A DNA stretch of 64,000 nt from Arthrobacter sp. PGP41 (GTDB taxonomy: Bacteria; Actinomycetota; Actinomycetes; Actinomycetales; Micrococcaceae). Made by a program: the position numbers and the translations under genes. Position 1 is the first letter of the stretch. Every line of letters starts with the position of its first letter. This document shows, in pieces, positions 25,979 through 34,769 of this stretch. Location: contig NZ_CP026514.1 in assembly GCF_002953935.1 (NCBI RefSeq), forward strand, positions 3,658,001 to 3,722,000, in the 5' to 3' direction. Below the pieces are notes generated by a model. The model was not told the DNA's origin and searched no databases. It was given only the letters and a program-made list of their open reading frames with translations.

Positions 25979-27331
25979 GTGGAGATTTCTGCCCAACATG
26001 TCTGGCTGATGATTTCAGCCGCGATGGTACTGCTGATGACGCCCGGGCTTGGCCTTTTCTATGGCGGCATGACGCGGGCCAAGGCCGCGCTGAACATGAT
26101 CATGATGAGCTTCATCTCCGCCGGGATCGTAGGGGTTGTCTGGGTCCTGTGGGGCTACTCCATGACAACGGGCGACGGCGTGCTGGGCCTCTTCGGCAAC
26201 CCGTTTGCCAACTTCGGCCTGCAGAACCTGATGGGCTCCCCCGACCTGATCAAGGCCGGATACAGCGCCACCTTCGCCATCATCACCGTTGCCCTGATCA
26301 GTGGAGCCATCGCGGACCGCGCCAGGTTCGGGGCCTGGGCCCTGTTCGTACCCGTCTGGATCACGGTTGTGTACTGCCCGCTCGCCTACATGGTGTGGGG
26401 CGGCGGGCTGATGAGCGCCGGCGGCGCAGTCACCGCCGTGTTCGGCCAGGTCATCGACTTCGCGGGCGGCGCCGTGGTGGAGATCAGCTCCGGAACGGCC
26501 GCCCTGGTCCTGGCCCTGATCGTGGGACAGCGCCACGGGTTCGCGAAAGACCCCAACCACCGGCCGCACAATGTCCCCTTCATCATGCTGGGCGCTGCCA
26601 TCCTGTGGTTTGGCTGGTTCGGCTTCAACGGCGGGGCCGCAACATCTGCGGAACAGGCCGGCCTGATCTGGGTGAACACGCTGGTGACTCCGGCCGCCGC
26701 CATGCTCAGCTGGCTGGTGACGGAGAAGATCCGCCACGGCCACCCCACCTCCCTCGGCGCGGCGTCCGGCGTGGTGGCCGGGCTTGTGGCTATCACCCCG
26801 TCCTGCGCCAACATCAGCCCGCTGGCTGCAGTGGGCCTCGGCCTGGTGGCGGGAGCTGCCTGCGCGGTCTTCGTGGACCTCAAATACCGGTTCGGCCTGG
26901 ATGACTCCCTGGACGTGGTGGGCGTCCACCTCGGCGCCGGGCTCATCGGCACCCTTGCGCTGGGCTTCATCGCCCTCCCGGCAGACGGCCTGGGCGGCGG
27001 GCTCTTCTACGGCGGCGGTGTCCAGCAGCTCATCGCGCAGACCGCGGCCGTAGTGATCACCCTGCTGCTTTCCGGCGTCGGAACCCTTGTCATTGGCCGT
27101 GCCATCAACAAGGCCATCGGCTTCCGGGTCAGCCACGAGGCGGAGGCTGCCGGTGTAGACCTGGCCGAACATGCCGAGAGTGCCTATGCGTTCGGGGAAA
27201 TCGGAGCGGGCTTCAACCCGCTGCCGCATGCCGCATCCCCCTCCCCTGCCGGAGTGTCCGCCCCTGACAGGTCCGCCAACGCGGTGTCCGGGGCGACTGC
27301 ACAGCCCAGCAAGGAAGACTCTTTCGCCTGA
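25979..27331 (+). CDS. amt: ammonium transporter
   Basis: 450 residues from GTG 25979 (AAGGGA upstream; the frame is open earlier but lacks a better site). Eleven transmembrane helices of the Amt/Mep/Rh family, with MTPGLGLFYGGMTRAKAALN, AGGAVVEISSGTAALV, FGWFGFNGG and the twin-histidine region including GVHLGAGLIGTLALGF. Imports ammonium through a hydrophobic pore. The cytoplasmic tail of about 60 residues is rich in alanine, proline and serine. Unlike many actinobacteria, no glnK/glnD follows: the next gene is a convergent PadR regulator whose stop abuts this one. Confidence 0.95.
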   Translation: MEISAQHVWLMISAAMVLLMTPGLGLFYGGMTRAKAALNMIMMSFISAGIVGVVWVLWGYSMTTGDGVLGLFGNPFANFGLQNLMGSPDLIKAGYSATFAIITVALISGAIADRARFGAWALFVPVWITVVYCPLAYMVWGGGLMSAGGAVTAVFGQVIDFAGGAVVEISSGTAALVLALIVGQRHGFAKDPNHRPHNVPFIMLGAAILWFGWFGFNGGAATSAEQAGLIWVNTLVTPAAAMLSWLVTEKIRHGHPTSLGAASGVVAGLVAITPSCANISPLAAVGLGLVAGAACAVFVDLKYRFGLDDSLDVVGVHLGAGLIGTLALGFIALPADGLGGGLFYGGGVQQLIAQTAAVVITLLLSGVGTLVIGRAINKAIGFRVSHEAEAAGVDLAEHAESAYAFGEIGAGFNPLPHAASPSPAGVSAPDRSANAVSGATAQPSKEDSFA

Positions 27332-27946
27332 TCAGTCGGCCAGGATCTTATACAGCGCCCGGCGGGCCTCATCCATCTTTTCGATGGCGGCGGCGCGCTG
27401 TTCCTCGGTGACCCCGCTGCGGAACTGGTGAATGGCGCCCATCAGTTTCCCGATGCTCTGGTGGAAGTCGCGGTCCGGGCTGTCCTGCCCAGCGTTCCAG
27501 GCGTTTTCCATCTCCTCTGCATGCTCCGCAACGTAGGCCCGGCCCGCGTCCGTAAGGGTGAACTCCGTCCCGCGGCCCTCACTGAGCGCTGAGATCAGGT
27601 CCTCGTCAACGAGTTGTTGAAGGGTTGGATAAATGGACCCGGGGCTGGGCCGCCACGTTCCTCCTGTTTTTTCGGCGATCGCCTTGATCAATCCGTAACC
27701 ATTGGAGGGCGCTTCCGCCAGGAGCGAGAGGATGGCGGCACGGACGTCACCCCTGCTGGCCCTTCGTGGACCACGCCCCAGCCCCGGGCCGAAGCCAGGC
27801 CCAAAGCCCGGTCCGAACCCGGGTCCAAAGCCAGGGCCAAACCCGCCGCCCCGGTGCCCATGCGGACCCCTCAGGCCCCGGGCGCGCTCAAACCGACCCC
27901 TGCCGAATCCAGGCCCTGGAAATTTTCCTTCAGGAATGCCTTTCAT
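27332..27946 (-). CDS. PadR-family transcriptional regulator with Gly-rich N-terminus
   Basis: 204 residues from ATG 27946. The winged helix (about residues 68-140) reads RGDVRAAILSLLAEAPSNGY, GSIYPTLQQLVDEDLI and EFTLTDAGRAYVAEH; a PadR C-terminal dimerisation helix follows. Before it lies an arginine/glycine tract with five GFGP tetrapeptides, a disordered N-terminal tail common in actinobacterial PadRs but long here. Probably autoregulated through the 30-base imperfect palindrome upstream, and may also control the divergent penicillin-binding protein. Confidence 0.9.
   Translation of the reverse strand: MKGIPEGKFPGPGFGRGRFERARGLRGPHGHRGGGFGPGFGPGFGPGFGPGFGPGLGRGPRRASRGDVRAAILSLLAEAPSNGYGLIKAIAEKTGGTWRPSPGSIYPTLQQLVDEDLISALSEGRGTEFTLTDAGRAYVAEHAEEMENAWNAGQDSPDRDFHQSIGKLMGAIHQFRSGVTEEQRAAAIEKMDEARRALYKILAD
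27782..27850. repeat. 12-base tandem repeat coding (GFGP)n
   Basis: Five to six imperfect copies of a 12-base unit (on the plus strand like CCCAAAGCCCGG) inside padR, encoding repeated GFGP. A likely site of copy-number variation between strains. Confidence 0.7.
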
Positions 27947-27991
27947 GGTGGCATCTCCCTTCACTTTTGTAGTATTCGCTTCGCTTTTCAG

Positions 27992-28021
27992 CGATAGTTA
28001 ACGATATGTCGCTAGTTATCG
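27992..28021. promoter_or_regulatory. imperfect 30-base palindrome, probable PadR operator
   Basis: Begins CGATAGTTAACGATAT and ends GTCGCTAGTTATCG; 11 of 15 symmetric positions pair. Lies 46 bases upstream of padR and 105 bases upstream of the divergent penicillin-binding protein gene, in the only AT-rich part of the interval. Confidence 0.6.
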
Positions 28022-28125
28022 GCCAGTCAATGGTTTCGGCGTGACCAAATCCTGATCTTCCAGGTGTGGATCGCACCCTCCCACCGGCGTAGTCTTTTGG
28101 CACCCCTAGGCTTGAGGGCTGAAGA

Positions 28126-30303
28126 ATGGCGAAGAAGAGGAAGCGCAGCCGCGGTTTCAGCCTTGCCTTGGGACGGTTCCTCGGATTCCTGGCAGCGAGT
28201 GCCCTGTGCGGCGTCCTGGCCGCCAGCCTGGTCGTTCCGGCCGTGGCGGCCGCCGGCTTCGGTGTCAGCAACTCCATTGGCTTCTTCGACAGCCTGCCGG
28301 AGGAACTGACCGTCCAGCCGCCGTCGCAATCCACCAAGGTCCTCACGTCCGACGGCCAGCCGATCGCCACCTTCTACGCGGAGAACCGCGTCAGGATCCC
28401 CCTGGACCAGATGTCGCCCTATATCAGGGATGCCATCGTGGCAATTGAGGACAGCAGGTTCTACGAGCACGCCGGCATTGATCCCCAGGGGATCGTGCGG
28501 GCCCTGATATCGAACCTGACCAAGGGTAGCCAGCAGGGCGCCTCCACCATCACGCAGCAATATGTGACCAACGTGATAAATGAGGCCCGCCTTTCGCAGG
28601 ACAGGCCGGATGAAGTGATCCTGAGCGGGCAAAAAGACGTCGGCGACAAGCTGCGCGAGATGAAACTGGCCATTGCGCTGGAGAAGAAGTTCACCAAGGA
28701 GCAGATCCTCGAGGGATACCTGAACATCGTGTTCTTCAACAGCGACGCCTACGGCATCGAGGCAGCCTCACGCTACTTCTTCAGCACCACCGCCAAGGAC
28801 CTCAACCTTCCGCAGGCAGCCCTGCTGGCCGGACTCGTCAACAGCCCGACGTTCTACAACCCGGCGCTCAACCCTGACAAGTCGGTCGTGCGCCGGAACC
28901 AGGTGCTCTCGGAAATGCTCCTCCAACACAAAATCACCCAGGCCCAACATGACGAAGCCGTAGCCACACCCATTGAACTCAGGATCAGTCCGGAGCGGCA
29001 AGGTTGCGCCAACGCCTCGATGGCGCCCTACTTCTGCGACTACGTCTCGCATCTCATCCTGAACAACCCTGCCTACGGGGCGAGCCTGATAGAGCGGCAG
29101 AGGAAGCTGTACCGCGGGGGCCTCACCATCGTCACTACCCTGGACAGCAGGCTGCAGGCGGCCGCCCAGGCGCAGGTGGACGGTACGGCCGGGCCCAACC
29201 CGGACCGGTGGGGAGCGGCGCTGGTGACGGTGCAGCCCGGGACCGGCAAGATCCTGGCCATGGCCCAGAACACCGTGTTCCTTCCCGAACCGGGGAAGTT
29301 CGACACCCAACTGAACTTCAACGTGGACGCCAAGGATCCGCAGGGGAACGACCTGAACGGAGCCGGCGGTTTCCAGCCCGGGTCCACCATGAAGCCGTTC
29401 ACCTTTGCCGAGTGGCTCAACGAGGGCAAATCGCTGACAGCGGAAGTGGACGCGTCCCGGCGCGTGTATCCGCTGGGATTCCCATGGAAGTCCAGTTGCG
29501 GAAAGGTGCTGGGCGCCTACAGCACCGCCCAGAATAACCCGGAGCTGGGCGCCGCTGATGACTTGCAGAACGCCGAGGAGGGCTTCTACCGGAAGATGCC
29601 CATCAATTATGGGCTCTACAACTCGATCAACACGGCCACGTTTGCCACAGCCGCACAGCTTGATTTCTGCGGCATCCAGAAGATGGTGGACGCTGTGGGC
29701 CTCCACAGCGGGCTCGACGGGACCCCGATCAACATGCACCAGCTGGGCAACCTCTTGGGGGCGATCGGAGTTGCTCCCCTTCATCTGGCTAATGCCTTTG
29801 CCACTTTTGCCAACGACGGCCGCTACTGCACACCCATTGCGCTGGTAGACGTCAAGGATGCCACCGGCGGCACCCTGCCGGCCCAGCCGGTCGAGTGCCG
29901 GAACGCAGTGAAGCCGGATGTGGCCCGCGGGGTCAACAGTGTGCTGCAGGACGTGCTGATCAAGGGCTCAGGCGTCTGGATCAACCCCAAAACCCATAAC
30001 AAATTCCCGGTGGCGGCCAAGACCGGCACCTCGAACACCAACGGTTCCACGTGGATCGTCGGCTACACCACCGGCCTCGCCACCGCATCGTTCTTCGGCG
30101 ACGCACTCGAGGGACAGAAGCGGCCCGGGCAGAACGTCACCATCAACGGCACCTTCTACCCCCGCCTTGACGGTTACATGATCGCCGGACCGCAGTGGGC
30201 CAATTACATGCTTAAGGTAGTGCCGCTCTATCCCGCCGGGCCGTTCCCGCCTCCTCCACCATCGATGATCGGCCCGAGTCCCTCACCCAGCGCCCGCCCA
30301 TAG
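28126..30303 (+). CDS. class A penicillin-binding protein (bifunctional)
   Basis: 725 residues. Basic N-terminus, one transmembrane anchor (about 18-45), GT51 glycosyltransferase domain with catalytic E108 in AIEDSRFYEHAGIDP and QGASTITQQYVTN, then transpeptidase motifs S420 (GSTMKP), SIN at S500, and KTGT at K632. Polymerises and cross-links peptidoglycan outside the membrane. A proline/serine-rich tail ends the protein; no PASTA domain. Divergent from padR. GAGG precedes the ATG. Confidence 0.95.
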   Translation: MAKKRKRSRGFSLALGRFLGFLAASALCGVLAASLVVPAVAAAGFGVSNSIGFFDSLPEELTVQPPSQSTKVLTSDGQPIATFYAENRVRIPLDQMSPYIRDAIVAIEDSRFYEHAGIDPQGIVRALISNLTKGSQQGASTITQQYVTNVINEARLSQDRPDEVILSGQKDVGDKLREMKLAIALEKKFTKEQILEGYLNIVFFNSDAYGIEAASRYFFSTTAKDLNLPQAALLAGLVNSPTFYNPALNPDKSVVRRNQVLSEMLLQHKITQAQHDEAVATPIELRISPERQGCANASMAPYFCDYVSHLILNNPAYGASLIERQRKLYRGGLTIVTTLDSRLQAAAQAQVDGTAGPNPDRWGAALVTVQPGTGKILAMAQNTVFLPEPGKFDTQLNFNVDAKDPQGNDLNGAGGFQPGSTMKPFTFAEWLNEGKSLTAEVDASRRVYPLGFPWKSSCGKVLGAYSTAQNNPELGAADDLQNAEEGFYRKMPINYGLYNSINTATFATAAQLDFCGIQKMVDAVGLHSGLDGTPINMHQLGNLLGAIGVAPLHLANAFATFANDGRYCTPIALVDVKDATGGTLPAQPVECRNAVKPDVARGVNSVLQDVLIKGSGVWINPKTHNKFPVAAKTGTSNTNGSTWIVGYTTGLATASFFGDALEGQKRPGQNVTINGTFYPRLDGYMIAGPQWANYMLKVVPLYPAGPFPPPPPSMIGPSPSPSARP

Positions 30304-30333
30304 GCGGAAACCACCCGTCGTGGAAGCAACCCG

Positions 30334-30936
30334 CTAGCCGGTCCCCTTCCACAGCCGCTGCCACCACGAGTGCCGCGGTTCCGGTTCCGGCGGCGCCTCT
30401 GCGGGACGGGCGGCACGGCGTTCGCGCCACCGCACCACCTCTTCGTCCACCAGACGGGTCTTGGTGACCACCGGCGGACCACCCTGAAGCTGGCGCCTGG
30501 CATCGATGACCCGCCGATTGAAGTCCTGCAGGATGTCCCGCACCTGCTGCTCCGCGTACTGGGCATCGAGCCTGGCATCAAGCTCCGCGTCCTCGGTACG
30601 GAGCAGGATCGCGGCGGGGCCAAGCCCGCTGAGGTTCTCCCGCTGGATGAGCCCTTTGACCCACCAGTCCGGGTCGTACCGCTCCCCCAGCCCCGGAATC
30701 GGTTTGCCAGCGTATTTGAGGTTGTCGAATTTGCCCTGCGCCATGGCATCGCGGACCAGGTATTCTGCCCGGGCTGCGTCACTTACCTTCTTGCGCTTCT
30801 CGCGTTCCTGCGCATCGAGGGCGTCGAGCGCGGCTTCCTCCTCGGCGCTGATGCCGGCTCCGCGGTAGGACCGGACCTCAGCGGCGCGCTCCAGGCGCCT
30901 CCGGATATCCTTCGCACCGCCGCCCACCGCCGCCAC
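30334..30936 (-). CDS. DUF1992 (DnaJ-homologue subfamily C28-like) protein
   Basis: 200 residues. Core DUF1992 block YLVRDAMAQGKFDNLKYAGKPIPG followed by a long charged helix pair (ELDARLDAQYAEQQVRDILQ) fits the family also found at the end of DNAJC28 in eukaryotes; no J-domain itself. Cytoplasmic, highly charged, coiled-coil prone. GTG start at 30936. Role unknown. Convergent with the penicillin-binding protein gene. Confidence 0.85.
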   Translation of the reverse strand: MAAVGGGAKDIRRRLERAAEVRSYRGAGISAEEEAALDALDAQEREKRKKVSDAARAEYLVRDAMAQGKFDNLKYAGKPIPGLGERYDPDWWVKGLIQRENLSGLGPAAILLRTEDAELDARLDAQYAEQQVRDILQDFNRRVIDARRQLQGGPPVVTKTRLVDEEVVRWRERRAARPAEAPPEPEPRHSWWQRLWKGTG

Positions 30937-31026
30937 CGCCTCACTTAGGAATGATGCTTCCTTCCAGTATTCAGAAGCTCGCGGCCCCGTTCAACGCCTG
31001 CCCGGCGCAGCCAGCCCGCGGACAAA

Positions 31027-31070
31027 GGAAAGCGTACGACGGCGGGACGTCCCGTCGTCGTACGCTTTCC
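31027..31070. terminator. long GC-rich hairpin (ACGACGGCGGGA family)
   Basis: Perfect 15-bp outer stem (GGAAAGCGTACGACG) with an inner GGGACGTCCC palindrome. Placed 24 bases after the SRPBCC stop on the minus strand. Shares its core with hairpins at 37092, 51493 and 58407. Confidence 0.8.
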
Positions 31071-31093
31071 CTGGTGCCGTGAGGCTTAGCGGG

Positions 31094-31591
31094 TCAGGCG
31101 TTGGCGTGCTCGGCCAGGATCGCGTCGATCTGGCCTAAAGCCTCCTTCATGCCCTCTTCCATGCCCATCTTGACCATCTCTTCCATCTGCTCTTCGGAAT
31201 CGAAGGTGGACATGATGGTCATGCGGGTGCGGCCGCCGATGTCCTCCAGGCCAACAGCGGCGTGGGCACTGCCCATGGCGTCCAAGGGCGCTCCGGTTTC
31301 GTCAGCGAAGCCGTCATCGAATTCGAGCTTGCGCGGCGGCTCGATGGTCCTGAATTTCCACCAGCCTCGGGGCTTCTCACCTTCGGGGGTGGTCATGTAA
31401 TAGTCGGCCTTCCCGCCGGGCTGGAAGTCGAACCGGTCAAACGTGGCCGGATAGTTGGGCGGACCCCACCAGCGCTCCAGCTGGCGCGGGTCTTCCCAGA
31501 CCTGCCAGACGCGCTCGACGCCGGCGTCGAACTCCGCTACGAGGGTGAGGCTGAGGGCCTCGAGATTCTTGGTGGAACTGATAACAGGCAT
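31094..31591 (-). CDS. SRPBCC/AHSA1-domain protein
   Basis: 165 residues, one START-like hydrophobic cavity domain of the activator-of-Hsp90-ATPase 1 type: FDAGVERVWQVWEDPRQLERWWGPP, GWWKFRTIEPPRKLEFDDGF, and a C-terminal helix MEEMVKMGMEEGMKEAL. Bacterial members bind small hydrophobic ligands and often pair with an ArsR repressor, as here: the regulator ends 12 bases upstream. Ligand unknown. Confidence 0.9.
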   Translation of the reverse strand: MPVISSTKNLEALSLTLVAEFDAGVERVWQVWEDPRQLERWWGPPNYPATFDRFDFQPGGKADYYMTTPEGEKPRGWWKFRTIEPPRKLEFDDGFADETGAPLDAMGSAHAAVGLEDIGGRTRMTIMSTFDSEEQMEEMVKMGMEEGMKEALGQIDAILAEHANA

Positions 31592-31603
31592 TGCGCAACC
31601 TTC

Positions 31604-31936
31604 CTATCCTTCAGCCAGGATGTCTGCGATCCGGTCGACGCGCTGCCGCCAGATCGCCTCATACTCGTCGAGCAGCCGCCGGGCTTTTTGCAGGCCTTCA
31701 TGGTTACCCCGCACAATCTGCTCCCTTCCGCGCTTTTCCTTGGTCACCAGGGATGCGCGCTCCAACACCGCAACGTGCTTCTGGACTGCGGCGAAGCTCA
31801 TGGCGTACAGGCCAGCGAGGCCGGATACCGAATACTCCCCCACCGTCACCCGGCGCACAATATCGCGCCGGGTGCTGTCGGCGAGCGCCTGGAACAGGCG
31901 GTCAAGTTCGGTTTCGCTGAGCTGATATACAACCAT
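31604..31936 (-). CDS. ArsR-family repressor paired with SRPBCC protein
   Basis: 110 residues. Winged helix-turn-helix: LFQALADSTRRDIVRRVTVGE, VSGLAGLYAMSFAAVQKHVAVLE, LVTKEKRGREQIV. No metal-binding cysteines, so not a metal sensor; the AHSA1-linked subgroup probably senses an organic ligand. First gene of a two-gene operon. The AT-rich tract at 31930-31955 (TACAACCATTTGGTTGTA, itself a palindrome overlapping the start) is a likely self-operator. Confidence 0.9.
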   Translation of the reverse strand: MVVYQLSETELDRLFQALADSTRRDIVRRVTVGEYSVSGLAGLYAMSFAAVQKHVAVLERASLVTKEKRGREQIVRGNHEGLQKARRLLDEYEAIWRQRVDRIADILAEG

Positions 31937-31946
31937 TTGGTTGTAC
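31929..31946. promoter_or_regulatory. palindrome TACAACCATTTGGTTGTA over the arsR start
   Basis: Eight-base arms TACAACCA and TGGTTGTA around a two-base centre, overlapping the start codon of the ArsR gene. Placement fits an ArsR-family autoregulatory operator blocking its own transcription. Confidence 0.65.
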
Positions 31947-32037
31947 GATAGTCCCGCGCGGCCCCGGTGTCAATGGGCGCCGATAGCCTTTCCACCCTTC
32001 CGCCGCAAAGGCCCCGCTTCCCGGTAGCTTGAAGCCC

Positions 32038-32766
32038 ATGAGCATCTTTCTGGCGGGCGCCGGTCCGGACCCTGCAGCCTTCCCTGAACTGTTCGACCGC
32101 TTCGTCCGCGACGTCCAGGAACACAGCGGCGGGGAACGTCCCGTCCGGATTGCCGTGGCGGTGCACCACCGCGGCGGGAACCCTGAGGAAGCCCTGCGGG
32201 AGTACGCGGAACCGCTCCTGGCCCGCGCACCGATTGCGCTGGTGCCGGTCCTGCTCACTTCGGATTGTCCGGCGGATCCGGCCGTGTTCCACGGCGTCCA
32301 CGGCGTGGTGGTGGGCGGCGGGCTGACGCCGGCGTACTGGGACGGGCTCAGCACCTCTGCGGCCGCCATCTCACGGGTGATTGGTGCCGGTACGCCGTAC
32401 CTCGGCTTTTCCGCAGGGGCCATGGTGGCGCCCCGGAGGGCACTGATAGGGGGTCACGTCATTCGCGGCATAGAAGTCTGTGGCGGGGAATGCTCAGAGG
32501 GCCTGGCGGACGTCGAGATCCGGGGCGGACTGGGCCTGGCCCCGTTCGCCGTGGATGTGCATGCGGCCCAGGCGGGCACGCTCAGCCGGGCTGTGGGTGC
32601 CGTGGCCGGGGGCCTGGTGGACAGGGCTGTAGCCATCGATGAGAACACAGCCCTGGTCCTGGCTGCACCGGGGGATGACGGCTTTGAGGTGCTCGGCAGC
32701 GGCAACTGCTGGGACATCCGCAGGTCCGGGACGGGCTGCAGCGTATCCGTCCTGCGTGCGGCCTGA
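32038..32766 (+). CDS. peptidase S51/class I glutamine-amidotransferase-like protein
   Basis: 242 residues. A GATase1-like fold: IFLAGAGPDP at the start, VHGVVVGGGLTPAYWDG, and nucleophile elbow LGFSAGAMVAPRRAL, where a serine replaces the amidotransferase cysteine as in S51 dipeptidase E and cyanophycinase. A later HAAQAGTLSRA could supply the histidine. Probably a serine hydrolase on an acidic dipeptide, but it is divergent from both classes. Divergent from the ArsR operon. Confidence 0.75.
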   Translation: MSIFLAGAGPDPAAFPELFDRFVRDVQEHSGGERPVRIAVAVHHRGGNPEEALREYAEPLLARAPIALVPVLLTSDCPADPAVFHGVHGVVVGGGLTPAYWDGLSTSAAAISRVIGAGTPYLGFSAGAMVAPRRALIGGHVIRGIEVCGGECSEGLADVEIRGGLGLAPFAVDVHAAQAGTLSRAVGAVAGGLVDRAVAIDENTALVLAAPGDDGFEVLGSGNCWDIRRSGTGCSVSVLRAA

Positions 32767-32793
32767 GGATCCGGACGGCAGGGCAGCCCTTCC

Positions 32794-33528
32794 TTATGCG
32801 TCGAAGTGCGTCTGGACGCTGTCACCGGTCAGTTGTTCGATCAGTTCCGCTGCGACGTCCCGCAACTTCCTGTTGCGGTTGCTGGAAACCTTGGTGAGGA
32901 TGTCCATCGCTTCTGCCTGGGAGCACCTGTTCTGGGCCATGATGACTCCGCATGCCAGATTGATGGCGGTCCTGCTTTGCATGGCCGCCTCCAGGTTGTC
33001 CGCGCGGCTTTGCGCAGTATCGAGGCGGACCGACAGATGGAGCGTGTTGTGCGCGGCTGCAGCGAAGCCCAGGGCCTTTTCGTAAACATTGGCGGTGAAC
33101 ATGCCCGGCTTCGACGCAAAGAAATTCAAGGCAACGCTGGCCTCGTTGCTGATCTCCAGCGGCACCCCCAGGGAACTGCGGACGTTTGCTTCTGCCAACT
33201 GTCGGGTCAACTCCGGCCACCGGGGATCCGTGGCAACATCGTCCACGATCACCGGGGACATCTCCCGCAGCGCTTTGATGCACGGACCGTCCCCCACGGA
33301 CTGTTCAACCTGGTCCAGTTCGACTGCGCGCTGGCTGCTGCCGGCGACAGTAGTGGGCTTTCGCCGCAGTTTCAGGGTGACTGCACATTCAATGTGGTCG
33401 CCCGCAACGTCGGAAACAGATGCTGCAGCAAGCCCGGCGAGTCCGGTCAGGAACTCAACAACGTTGTCTGCGCCCACCAGAATGCTCTGAAGCTCTTCGA
33501 TCTGTTCTCTATCCGGTGAACTCGACAT
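32794..33528 (-). CDS. GAF-ANTAR domain regulator
   Basis: 244 residues. GAF domain (about 20-165) with the class motif SVGDGPCIKALREM and a C-terminal ANTAR domain (about 175-235) with SRTAINLACGVIMAQNRCSQ and SSNRNRKLRDVAAELIE. Predicted ligand-controlled RNA antiterminator. The only minus-strand member of the four-gene cluster; head to head with the next copy across 165 bases. It differs from its neighbours in lacking a clear companion ORF. Confidence 0.92.
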   Translation of the reverse strand: MSSSPDREQIEELQSILVGADNVVEFLTGLAGLAAASVSDVAGDHIECAVTLKLRRKPTTVAGSSQRAVELDQVEQSVGDGPCIKALREMSPVIVDDVATDPRWPELTRQLAEANVRSSLGVPLEISNEASVALNFFASKPGMFTANVYEKALGFAAAAHNTLHLSVRLDTAQSRADNLEAAMQSRTAINLACGVIMAQNRCSQAEAMDILTKVSSNRNRKLRDVAAELIEQLTGDSVQTHFDA

Positions 33529-33693
33529 GGGCCCATCTTACTGTCCCGCCTGCTGATGGGCTGCGGGTACGCCGCCCCCATCGCGGGAACCCCGCGCTGT
33601 GCGGACCACAGCCGACGTTTGGGCGGGCCCGGCCGCGGGAAATTCCCGATGCGGGAAGGGAAGACCTCCGGGGCTTGGCCCTATGCTGAGACT

Positions 33694-34413
33694 ATGGCGC
33701 AGCAACTTCCCCTTGACGAGCTCAGCACTCTCGTTGCTCGGATTCAGGGGCTGCTGCTGACGGAGGAAAAGGCCACCACGGCTGTCCGGCTCCTGGCGCA
33801 GGCCGCCAAGGAGTCGGTTGCCGGCACCATTGGGGCCGGCGTCTCGCTCATGGACGCCCGCGGGCGCCGCACCAGCAGCGGGTACACCGACCGGATTGTG
33901 AGCAAGGCCGATGCCATCCAATACGAGTGCGGCGAAGGACCCTGCCTGACCGCGTGGGCGGCAGAGGAACCCATGCTGGTCAGTGACCTGGCGCGTGAGC
34001 AGCGGTGGCCTGAGTGGCGGAAGGCCGTCAGGGGCCTGCCCATAACGTCAGTGGTCAGCGCACCCCTGATTGCCGGCCGCGAATCCCTTGGCGCACTTAA
34101 GTTGTACGCCGCCGCTCCCGGCGTCTATGACGAATCCAGCGCGGCCCTGCTCCAGCTCTTCGCGGCCCCGGCGGCCACCTTGCTCGCCCACATCCAGGCC
34201 AGCGAAGCCCCGCACCGAATGACCGAGGGCCTGCAGGCATCCCTCTACACCCGGGACCTGGTGAACCGTGCCTGCGGAGCGCTGATGGAGCGGTTGGGCC
34301 TAACCCATGAAGCCGCCCTGCAGCAGCTGATGAAATTTGCCCGCAACGAGAACACAGCATTGCAGCACGTCAGCGAACGCGTCCTCGCCGGGACGCTGCC
34401 TCCCGGGGCCTAG
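33694..34413 (+). CDS. GAF-ANTAR domain regulator
   Basis: 239 residues. GAF domain with YECGEGPCLTAWAAEE and SVVSAPLIAGRESLGALKLYA; ANTAR region LYTRDLVNRACGALMERLGL then ALQQLMKFARNEN. Its ANTAR is the most divergent of the cluster (MERLGL in place of MAQNRCS), so its RNA target may differ. Leads a two-gene unit with the 115-residue ORF eight bases downstream. Confidence 0.9.
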   Translation: MAQQLPLDELSTLVARIQGLLLTEEKATTAVRLLAQAAKESVAGTIGAGVSLMDARGRRTSSGYTDRIVSKADAIQYECGEGPCLTAWAAEEPMLVSDLAREQRWPEWRKAVRGLPITSVVSAPLIAGRESLGALKLYAAAPGVYDESSAALLQLFAAPAATLLAHIQASEAPHRMTEGLQASLYTRDLVNRACGALMERLGLTHEAALQQLMKFARNENTALQHVSERVLAGTLPPGA

Positions 34414-34421
34414 GACCTGCA

Positions 34422-34769
34422 ATGGGCTTTGATCCCAACGAACCGGAACAGCGGCGCCGGCTCCGGGCAGCCATGAAGGCAGCGGATATCCCGGCGTCAG
34501 AACTGTGGCTGAAATACTTCAGCCTGTCGGGAGACGCAGGGGAATATGAGGTGGAAGCCTATCTTCAAGGGCTCCTCTCCCTGCCCCCGGTCCAGCGCGA
34601 CCTGCTGGCGCTGGCGGCAAACGAGCTGATTGACGATCTCCCGCGGCCGCGCGCACCCTATTCTGACGACTTCGACAGCGGCGCCGCTTCCGGCGTTCCC
34701 GATTCCGCAGGCGAGGGACAACCCGGCAGCGAAGACAGCACCAGCCGGCAGCCGGACCGGGACGAGTAG
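34422..34769 (+). CDS. hypothetical protein (115 aa) coupled to GAF-ANTAR gene
   Basis: Family not recognised. Helical N-terminal two thirds (EQRRRLRAAMKAADI, LWLKYFSLSGDAGEYEVEAY, LALAANELIDDL) followed by an acidic, serine/glycine-rich disordered tail. Starts eight bases after the GAF-ANTAR stop, so co-translated with it. The LWLKYFSLSGD..EVEAYLQGL segment looks like a small conserved domain and may partner the regulator (inference). Confidence 0.75.
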   Translation: MGFDPNEPEQRRRLRAAMKAADIPASELWLKYFSLSGDAGEYEVEAYLQGLLSLPPVQRDLLALAANELIDDLPRPRAPYSDDFDSGAASGVPDSAGEGQPGSEDSTSRQPDRDE

